Assembly: GCF_002269345.1 (NCBI RefSeq)
Contig: NZ_CP022889.1
Coordinates: 2,108,001-2,172,000 of the forward strand
Direction of reading: 5' to 3'
From: Tsuneonella mangrovi
GTDB lineage: Bacteria > Pseudomonadota > Alphaproteobacteria > Sphingomonadales > Sphingomonadaceae
DNA: 64,000 bases
Part shown: positions 52,272-61,393 of the stretch, in pieces
Position numbering within the stretch: the first letter of the stretch is position 1
Layout: every line of letters begins with the position of its first letter
Made by a program: the position numbers and the translations under genes
Notes under the pieces: model-generated
Databases searched by the model: none
What the model was told of the DNA's origin: nothing
What the model saw: only the letters and a program-made list of their open reading frames with translations

Positions 52272-53490
52272 CGGGGCAGTTGATCGGGCGGACAGCGACC
52301 GCCGGCTGGGGCGGTTCATTGCCCTGTACGGCCTTGCCTGGGCCGGTGGAGCGATTTCCTACACCCCGTTCCTGACGATCCTGCTCCCGGTCATCGTTGT
52401 TCGGCTGTCCCCCCAAGGCGGAGCGGTCAGCTGGCTGGCCTACATCACCTTTACCGGTGCCATTACCGCCAGCTTTGCCAATATCGCGTTCGGCTACTTG
52501 AGCGATCGAACCCGCAATCGGCGTGGCTGGATCGCGGCCGGCCTAGCATTGTCATGCGTTTCGTTGATGACATTCTCGCGGATCGACAGCCTGCCGGGCC
52601 TGCTGGCGTTGATCGTGGTCTGGCAAACCGGCCTCAACATGATGCTCGGCCCGCTCGGTGCCTTGGCGGGGGATTGCGTGCCCGATCGCCGCAAGGGTGT
52701 GCTTGGCGGGATCTTGGCATTTGCGCCCGCGCTCGGCGCAGTGTCGGGCGCGTTGGTGACGTTGAATGGCCTTGCAAGTGGAGACCAGCGGCTGGCGATC
52801 GTCGCTTGCCTTGCAGCGGTGTGCGTTGTACCGATCCTGCTGGTTCCGATAAGGCCGTTGGTCGAAGCGATGCCTTCAGTTGCGGGACCAAATTCGTTTG
52901 ACGAAGATGATCGCCAATTTGTCGGGGTTCCCGAGCGCTGGATTGTCATCCGCATGTGGCTTGCACGGCTGAGTCTGCAAGTTTCCGAAGCGGCGCTGTT
53001 TGCCTACATTTACCTGTGGTTCCGGTCGATCGATCCGGGAACGACCGACAACCGCGCGGCGACCATCTTCAGCACTGCGCTGCTGGTATCGGCACCGCTC
53101 GCGTTGTTGGTCGGACGCTGGTCGGACCGCGTTGGCCGCCCTTTTCTCGCGCTTGCAATTTGCGCTGGCCTGGCGAGCGCCGGACTCCTGACGATGGCGC
53201 TTGCCAGTACCCTGCCTCTCGCGATCGCCGGCTACCTGCTTTTCGGAGTTGCAAGCGCGATCTTCCTCGCGCTGCATACTGCACAGACACTGCGCATCCT
53301 CCCGCAACCCAAGCGGCGCGGGCGCGATCTGGGCCTGTTCAACCTGACCAATACCGTGCCTTCGCTTGTCATGCCGGCGCTGACGCTCGCGCTCGTCCCG
53401 ACGTTCGGGTTTTCGAGCTTGTTCGTCCTGCTCGCGGTGTTGGCAAGCCTTTCTGCCGCGCTTCTTTTCTCGATTTCCCAGCCTGAATGA
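52237..53490 (+). CDS. MFS transporter
   Basis: A 417-residue, twelve-helix major-facilitator transporter of the sugar/MelB-like style: ISYTPFLTILLPVIVV, FGYLSDRTRNRRGWIAAGLA (loop 2-3 motif), VLGGILAFAPALGAVSGALV and LLVGRWSDRVGRPFLALAI. The start is a TTG at 52237 or GTG at 52246, both inside the end of the lacI-type gene, so translation is coupled. It likely imports the sugar released by the GH3 enzyme across the inner membrane. Confidence 0.88.
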   Translation: MSNVARSPISPDGAVDRADSDRRLGRFIALYGLAWAGGAISYTPFLTILLPVIVVRLSPQGGAVSWLAYITFTGAITASFANIAFGYLSDRTRNRRGWIAAGLALSCVSLMTFSRIDSLPGLLALIVVWQTGLNMMLGPLGALAGDCVPDRRKGVLGGILAFAPALGAVSGALVTLNGLASGDQRLAIVACLAAVCVVPILLVPIRPLVEAMPSVAGPNSFDEDDRQFVGVPERWIVIRMWLARLSLQVSEAALFAYIYLWFRSIDPGTTDNRAATIFSTALLVSAPLALLVGRWSDRVGRPFLALAICAGLASAGLLTMALASTLPLAIAGYLLFGVASAIFLALHTAQTLRILPQPKRRGRDLGLFNLTNTVPSLVMPALTLALVPTFGFSSLFVLLAVLASLSAALLFSISQPE

Positions 53491-53532
53491 GAGCCACGCT
53501 TGATTTTGCTGCGGGCCCATGCCAAGAAATTA

Positions 53533-53556
53533 TGAGAACGTTCACATAGAACGTGA
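53533..53556. promoter_or_regulatory. GAACGTTC palindrome before the GH3 gene, probable LacI operator
   Basis: GAGAACGTTCAC with the core GAACGTTC at 53536-53543, and a half-site GAACGTGA at 53549-53556. Same core as the pair before the TonB receptor. Confidence 0.65.
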
Positions 53557-53571
53557 ATGGGAGAGGGATTG

Positions 53572-56004
<2,433 letters not shown>

Positions 56005-56072
56005 TCCTGCAATAGGTTGCGAGCTTTGGCAGCCGCGCTTCGGCGCAGCGAGCAAGGCGCTCGTGCGCAAGG

Positions 56073-56086
56073 TGGCGGAGACGGAG
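56073..56086 (-). other. Candidate attachment site: tRNA-Ser 3'-end fragment
   Basis: On the minus strand this reads CTCCGTCTCCGCCA, the usual 3' end (with CCA) of alphaproteobacterial tRNA-Ser. The rest of a tRNA is missing to the right. Such short 3'-end duplicates mark the ends of islands inserted by P4-type integrases, one of which is encoded at 56722. An intact tRNA-Ser was not found in the window. Confidence 0.45.
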
Positions 56087-56257
56087 TCCGCCTAACTATC
56101 AGCCAGATGCGGTCGCATCAGTTCTCTAATACCCTGAAAATAAGCGGTGGAAATGGGTATCTGCCCCATGACCTGTTCGCATCTGTTCGATTGCGTTCCC
56201 ATAAAACCGTGATAGTATTGGGGAACGGTTATGGGAACGGATGATGGATAGGCTTCG

Positions 56258-56722
56258 ATGAGTATCAATGCGCTTACCGCTGATCAGATTGGGCTGATGT
56301 GTCGTCAGGTTGATGAGTTGGTCGATGCAGGGGTGAGTCTCAACTTGGCCATTCGCACCTTAGAGACCGCCGTCGATACAACTGCCAAGCACCTGATCCT
56401 TGGCAACGCTAGCCCGCATAGCGCAGATCAGGTCCCAAAGAAGCAGTGGTCAGTTGCTGCTAGGGCTGCCCATTGCGAAGACCCGCGACGCCCACCGAAA
56501 GAATATCTGCGTGTGGAGCACGGAACACCTCGCAGGGCATTCACGAGGCTTGTGCTCGATGCCTATCGCTTGGGCGAACTCAATCAATCGAAGTTCGAAA
56601 GTTTGGTGGAAAGATACTGGAAAGTCGCTGTCGTCACATTGGAAGAGGACGCACGTTTAATGCGATCGCAGATGATGGACACGCCAGATCAGCGTTGGGC
56701 AGCAGCTGGAATTAAGTTCTGA
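56258..56722 (+). CDS. Hypothetical protein coupled to the integrase
   Basis: A 154-residue soluble protein without recognisable domain: MSINALTADQIGLMCRQVDE, LNLAIRTLETAVDTTAKHLI, KVAVVTLEEDARLMRSQMMD. It is mostly helical. Its TGA overlaps the integrase ATG by one base (TGATG), so the two are co-translated. Position suggests a directionality factor, integrase helper or island regulator, but there is no helix-turn-helix I can identify. Confidence 0.65.
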   Translation: MSINALTADQIGLMCRQVDELVDAGVSLNLAIRTLETAVDTTAKHLILGNASPHSADQVPKKQWSVAARAAHCEDPRRPPKEYLRVEHGTPRRAFTRLVLDAYRLGELNQSKFESLVERYWKVAVVTLEEDARLMRSQMMDTPDQRWAAAGIKF

Positions 56723-57984
56723 TGCCAAAGAAACTCGTCAATGCGCTAACCTCTTTGGCAGTGAAGAACGCCAAGCCGGGACGCCATGCAGACGGTGGCG
56801 GCCTGCATTTGCTGGTCAAACCGAGCGGGGCGCGCTCCTGGGTCTATCGTTTCATGCTGGACGGAAAGTCTCGCGACGTTGGCTTGGGTGCGGCTGGTCC
56901 CGACGGAATATCACTTGCCGATGCCCGCGACGCCCGCGATGCGCTACGCCTCAAGGTCAAGGCGGGCATTGATCCGCTCGAAGAGCGCGCTCAGGAAGCC
57001 GCTGAGGCGCAAGCGGCTGCTCAGGCTGCCAAGGTGGCCGGAACCACGTTCAAAGACGTTGCTGCGGCCTATATCGCCGCCAATCAGGATAGCTGGCGCA
57101 ACCCCAAGCATCGCCAGCAATGGAAGAACACACTCGCCACCTATGTCTATCCGGTAATTGGCGACATGCCGGTGGCCGAGGTCGAGACGGCGCATGTGCT
57201 CAAAATCCTCGAGCCGATCTGGAAAGGGAAAGCCGAGACCGCCAGCCGCATTCGCGGACGGATCGAAACCGTGCTCGATGCCGCCAAGGCGCGTGGCTAT
57301 CGGCAAGGGGAGAACCCTGCGCGCTGGCGCGGGCACCTTGCGCAAATCCTGCCAGCTCGCACCCGGCTATCGCGCGGGCATCACAAGGCGCTGCCGTTTG
57401 AGGACATTCCGACCGTCATTGCCGCACTCCGCGCGCGTGAGGCTGTCGCGGCGCTGGCACTGGAGTTTACGATCCTCACCGCTGCTCGCTCGGGCGAAGC
57501 TATCGGTGCGACTTGGGCGGAGGTCGATCTGGACAAGGCAATCTGGACGATCCCAGCCGACCGCATGAAGGCCGCGAAAGAGCATCGCGTCCCACTGTCA
57601 CCGCGCGCGGTTGAGATACTGGAGAGCATGAAGCCTCTTAACACAGGCGGGAAACAGGCTGCACCGCTGTTCCCCGGCGCAAAGGGCGGCAAGCTATCGG
57701 GCATGGCCATGGCAATGCTGATGCGCCGCATGAAGGTTGACGCAACCGTGCACGGCTTCCGATCGGGCTTTCGCGATTGGGCGGCCGAACGCACCGGATA
57801 TGCCCATGAGGTTGCCGAAATGGCGCTGGCCCACACGATCGAAAACAAGGTTGAGCGGGCCTATCGGCGCGGCGATCTGCTCGACAAGCGGCGGCGGCTC
57901 ATGGATGATTGGGCCACCTATTGCGCCAGCGACGGCGCGGCTGGTGAAAAGGTGACGCCGATCAGAAAAGCAGACGTTGCGTAA
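56722..57984 (+). CDS. P4-type tyrosine recombinase / island integrase
   Basis: A 420-residue integrase with an N-terminal DUF4102-type arm-binding domain (VKNAKPGRHADGGGLHLLVK) and a catalytic domain with Arg256 (TAARSGEAIG), His344-x2-Arg347 (HGFRSGFRDW), His371 (LAHTIENKVE) and Tyr381 (ERAYRRGD). All five catalytic positions are intact. Family members insert islands at tRNA 3' ends; a tRNA-Ser-like fragment lies 636 bp upstream. It is translationally coupled to the 154-residue protein. Confidence 0.94.
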   Translation: MPKKLVNALTSLAVKNAKPGRHADGGGLHLLVKPSGARSWVYRFMLDGKSRDVGLGAAGPDGISLADARDARDALRLKVKAGIDPLEERAQEAAEAQAAAQAAKVAGTTFKDVAAAYIAANQDSWRNPKHRQQWKNTLATYVYPVIGDMPVAEVETAHVLKILEPIWKGKAETASRIRGRIETVLDAAKARGYRQGENPARWRGHLAQILPARTRLSRGHHKALPFEDIPTVIAALRAREAVAALALEFTILTAARSGEAIGATWAEVDLDKAIWTIPADRMKAAKEHRVPLSPRAVEILESMKPLNTGGKQAAPLFPGAKGGKLSGMAMAMLMRRMKVDATVHGFRSGFRDWAAERTGYAHEVAEMALAHTIENKVERAYRRGDLLDKRRRLMDDWATYCASDGAAGEKVTPIRKADVA

Positions 57985-58195
57985 GGTCCGCTATGGGGTG
58001 GTTAGCGGTCATCCGAGATTCTCGATTGAACGACCTTTCCTGGTCCGAATGCGGACCGTCGGCTTTTCATTCACAGGCTAGGAAGGCCGACAATCTCCAA
58101 CGGCCCACCTCTGAACGTTTCGGGTAAACGCTGTTTACACGACGCGACCAGGAATTGCCGTTATATTCACACCACACCAAACCGGAGTCACGTCC

Positions 58196-58747
58196 ATGCC
58201 TCGCCGATCCAACCTGCTTGCCGTCCTTGCCCTTCTTTCGAGCAGTACGATAACGGCCCAGGAAATAGCAGACTCGGCAGACTCGGCAGACTCGGCAGAC
58301 TCGGCAGACTCGGCAGAGTTCGACATGATCGCTTTCGAGGTCAAGAGTTGGGGAGCCCCTGCGAACCGCTGGCAGTATGGACCCAACTACGGTGGCGTTT
58401 GGGTCGAGGTAATTTCAGAGCCAACCGATCGATTGGGCAGCTACACTCTCGCCTTTCATCCGATAGCCGCCAATCGAGATCGGTATTTAATGCTCGAGGC
58501 TATCGTGGATCGGCTTCCTGCAGAAATCCCCGTGTTTGAAGGTTGCAAACGGAAGATGACGGATATGCCTTACGGCACACTCCGGCTGACAAGGGGGGCA
58601 GTTACCAAGGAGATTGCATGGAAATCAGGATGCATGGATGACGAGTACGTCCAGTTCATGGACACGTTGAAGGAAGCCGACCGTATGGTTACAGATTGGG
58701 GGAAAATGGCTCCGGCCTCAAGGACAGAGGAACATCGCATCGAGTAG
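58196..58747 (+). CDS. Secreted protein with tandem Ala-Asp-Ser repeat, function unknown
   Basis: A 183-residue exported protein. The signal peptide MPRRSNLLAVLALLSSSTITA is followed directly by five Ala-Asp-Ser units, then a globular part (WQYGPNYGGVWVEVISEPTD, YLMLEAIVDRLPAEIPVFEG, WKSGCMDDEYVQFMDTLKEA) with two cysteines. I do not recognise a family. Base composition is lower in GC than the flanking chromosome, which fits an acquired gene on the island. Confidence 0.7.
   Translation: MPRRSNLLAVLALLSSSTITAQEIADSADSADSADSADSAEFDMIAFEVKSWGAPANRWQYGPNYGGVWVEVISEPTDRLGSYTLAFHPIAANRDRYLMLEAIVDRLPAEIPVFEGCKRKMTDMPYGTLRLTRGAVTKEIAWKSGCMDDEYVQFMDTLKEADRMVTDWGKMAPASRTEEHRIE
58268..58312 (+). repeat. 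9-bp tandem repeat, five units (GCAGACTCG)
   Basis: Five identical in-frame copies of GCAGACTCG coding Ala-Asp-Ser, with a partial sixth (GCAGAG). Because the unit is a multiple of three, copy-number change lengthens or shortens the mature N-terminus without breaking the frame. Confidence 0.95.
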
Positions 58748-59194
58748 CCGTCGTTATCGAATGAACTTTTCTCTAATCGCCTTATTTCAATGCTAGTTGG
58801 TCGAGCGAGATGAAGTGGCCAAAGCTTGCGAAGGTTTGCGGCGTTGCTGCTGCAATCCCATGGATTGTGGTGCAAAGCAGACCTGCGAGCGAACGTCCGC
58901 AATCGGGTCATTATCTGACCAGCCGCTTCTGGGCGTTGAACTGAGCGACTTCCAAGTCGAAAATGGGGTGGAAAGCGGACATTGTCCTAGGCCGGAGCGG
59001 AGTCGCTTTAGGCCCCTCCCTATGAACACGGCTGGGATACTGCTACCGCTTCCCCTTCTCAACGTCTCCTAGAATTACGACGAACTTGGACAGAGGATGA
59101 AGTTTCCCTGCTATCCTGAATATCTTCGGCATGCCCTGCGTACGCCCTCATTTACCCCCAACGATGGACATCAAAGCGGCCCGAGGCTCTACCT
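58748..59194. other. Intergenic region with no convincing gene
   Basis: 447 bp between the repeat-containing gene and the AraC gene. It holds only short open frames with no family resemblance, and no tRNA or hairpin terminator that I can support. It may be degraded island DNA. Confidence 0.5.
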
Positions 59195-60277
59195 CTAGCT
59201 CGAAGAGACTTCCGACTTCGACTTACCGCGCTGCAAACGGCTTCGATACTGCGATGGGCATTCGCCGAACCAACTCTTGAAAGCGCGGGAAAAGCTGGAA
59301 ACGTCCGCATACCCCGTATCTCGTGCAATGACCTGCAACGGCAATCCAGGATTCACTATCAGCCTTGAAATTTGGCTCATCCTTAGGTCGTCCACAATCT
59401 CTTGATATTTTATGTCCGCTTCAGACAGACGCCGGCAGAGGGTCCGAACTGAAATATTCTCGCGCAAAGCAATTTCCTTGAGCCGGGGTACGCGATTTTC
59501 TCTTTCGATTATTGACTTCACACAGGAACGAATTTTGTTCGGAAAATCTGACTCATGCAATCGCTTTTCTAGCAATCCCAAATCTGCAAGCGCCAATCGC
59601 CATAAGCTTTCTTCAAAGTCAAAATTTCTCCTCTGCTCCCAATGCTTCGGGTAGATTATACCGTTATTTCTCGCTCCGAATTCGATTTGGGCACCCAACT
59701 CTGACTCCATGATAAAACCGGATTCATCCTTCGAAAGCGTCAGGAATATCTGCATTTGGCTTAGATCATCGACTAGGAAACCTTGGATCATTCGGCTGAA
59801 GAGGATCACTCGGATTGCCGAATAGAATCCCAGAATTCCTCCGATATCAATTTGCTCTACTATCTGAATTTTTACCCTATATTGATCAACGGATCGATAG
59901 ATTTTGACGCATGGATTGGTCGCAGACAAAAGCGTCACTAAACTTCTGCTCGCTTCTTCGAGAGTTGGCGCATTCCTCACGATCAGAGCTGCGTCGGGGC
60001 CCGTCACCAGGCGCTTGCTCTTGAGAGTTCGATCGATCAGTTCTCCGCTCTTGCCGTGTTCAAGAATGTTTGCAGTGATAACAAGACCATCGCGGTACGT
60101 TGTTTTGTGCGGAACACCGCAACTGAGATCGACGTCCGTTCCCTCAAAGTACCAATCCGGCCAACCAAGCCACTCGCCAAAAGGGCCAAGAACCCCGATC
60201 CATGTTTGTAGCGTAGCCTTGCCGCCCAATTCTTGCGCAGCCTTCAGTGCTTGCTCGACATGTGTTCCCACAGCCAA
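59195..60277 (-). CDS. AraC-family regulator (OruR/ArgR-like layout)
   Basis: A 360-residue regulator. The N-terminal half fits the arabinose-binding-like domain of OruR/GadX-type AraC proteins (LEEASRSLVTLLSATNPCVK, DDLSQMQIFLTLSKDESGF). The C-terminal double helix-turn-helix is KEIALRENISVRTLCRRLSE, then IARDTGYADVSSFSRAFKSW, FGECPSQYRSRLQ. Codon use is AT-richer than in the surrounding chromosome, suggesting acquisition. No operon partner; the target gene is not evident. Confidence 0.88.
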   Translation of the reverse strand: MAVGTHVEQALKAAQELGGKATLQTWIGVLGPFGEWLGWPDWYFEGTDVDLSCGVPHKTTYRDGLVITANILEHGKSGELIDRTLKSKRLVTGPDAALIVRNAPTLEEASRSLVTLLSATNPCVKIYRSVDQYRVKIQIVEQIDIGGILGFYSAIRVILFSRMIQGFLVDDLSQMQIFLTLSKDESGFIMESELGAQIEFGARNNGIIYPKHWEQRRNFDFEESLWRLALADLGLLEKRLHESDFPNKIRSCVKSIIERENRVPRLKEIALRENISVRTLCRRLSEADIKYQEIVDDLRMSQISRLIVNPGLPLQVIARDTGYADVSSFSRAFKSWFGECPSQYRSRLQRGKSKSEVSSS

Positions 60278-60525
60278 CCTCTTCCCGTTATAGGGTCCAC
60301 CGGACGCCCATCTCGCTCAAGCCAACATTCCTAGTTGAGAGTGCCACGAATCTCCCATGACGCCAATTCCCTGGCGTAACGCTCTGACAAAAATCTAAAA
60401 ATACAGAATAATCTATGGTCCTCCAAGGATTGGCTGAAGGCTAGGAGTTGTATTGGGCCTGCCGTCCCCTTTTGCACGCTCCGCTTTCCGTGCAGGCGGC
60501 ACGATGCGTCTGATCGCTAGCGAGC

Positions 60526-61197
60526 CTACAATCTTGCCCGCACTGCAATTCTAATGGCTTCGGTAGTTGTCTTTGCGCCAAGGCGCTCGATCATATTGCT
60601 GCGGTGAAGCTTGATTGTCCGTTCTGCCAGGCCGAGTTCAAAAGCAATCTGCTTTGCTGGCAAACCCCGAGCGATTCCTGAAAGTACTTGCTTCTGCCTT
60701 TTTGTCAGTAACTTAACGAGACGCCGAGCGCGCTCTTCCCTCATTTGAACAAATTGGTCTTTTGCATCGGGTGGCCGAAACTGGTGGCCGATAAAGCCAA
60801 CTAGAGTTTGGTCTTCGTCGAAGATTGGCGCAATCATAACGGAATTCAGGAAGGGCGTTCCATCCTTGCGGTAATTCAACAGCTCAACGACGACTGGACT
60901 TTCTGACCTTATTGCTTCGTGAAGGATTCGGACGGACTCAGCGTCTGTTTCCGGACCCTGAAGAAAACGACAGTTGCGACCTATGACCTCCTGTCGCCCG
61001 TAACCCGTAAGTTCGAGAAACGGATCGTTGCAAAGCACTATCGGATTGTCCGGCTCGCGTGCGTCAGTAATAATTATTGACGCATGGTCAGTTGCCGCCA
61101 ATTCCTTGAATGCGTCGATTGCTCCCACCTCTAAGCCCCTTCTCAGACGTGCCCTAAGGTGCAGGGAGTTTTCGCGCTGGGGCTCTAACTTGTCCAT
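60526..61197 (-). CDS. LOV-HTH blue-light-responsive transcription factor (EL222-like)
   Basis: A 223-residue protein. The LOV (PAS) domain holds the flavin-adduct signature GRNCRFLQ (73-80) with photoreactive Cys76, and Gln139 in GFIGHQF plus Asn108/Asn118 in LLNYRKDGTPFLN, which bind FMN. The C-terminal LuxR helix-turn-helix is LLTKRQKQVLSGIARGLPAK, QIAFELGLAERTIKLHRSNM. Domain order and length match EL222 of Erythrobacter litoralis, where blue light forms a Cys-FMN adduct, frees the DNA-binding domain and causes dimerisation. I took the ATG at 61197; an upstream start in the same frame is possible, and no clear ribosome site is present. Confidence 0.9.
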   Translation of the reverse strand: MDKLEPQRENSLHLRARLRRGLEVGAIDAFKELAATDHASIIITDAREPDNPIVLCNDPFLELTGYGRQEVIGRNCRFLQGPETDAESVRILHEAIRSESPVVVELLNYRKDGTPFLNSVMIAPIFDEDQTLVGFIGHQFRPPDAKDQFVQMREERARRLVKLLTKRQKQVLSGIARGLPAKQIAFELGLAERTIKLHRSNMIERLGAKTTTEAIRIAVRARL

Positions 61198-61393
61198 ATG
61201 AAAATGGCGCCATGGAGTTAACAGATTCTGCCAGACCAAAACCCCATTTCGGAAGTTGCGAGCCGAAGCTGGCCATGTATCAAGAACCAGCTCAACACAC
61301 TTTGCACTCCAAGCTCGATCCTTTGCACTTGAATGCCTTCGAGTGTCATCAAAAGGCCCTATGAGGAAGTGACAAATAGTTCTTGGCGTCGAC

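Noticed and set aside
58268-58312. Tandem repeat considered as a CRISPR array
   Set aside because: Units are 9 bp, contiguous and in frame; there are no spacers.
58797-59072. 91-codon open frame between the repeat gene and the AraC gene
   Set aside because: No ribosome site, biased and Cys-rich composition without family resemblance, and competing frames on the other strand.
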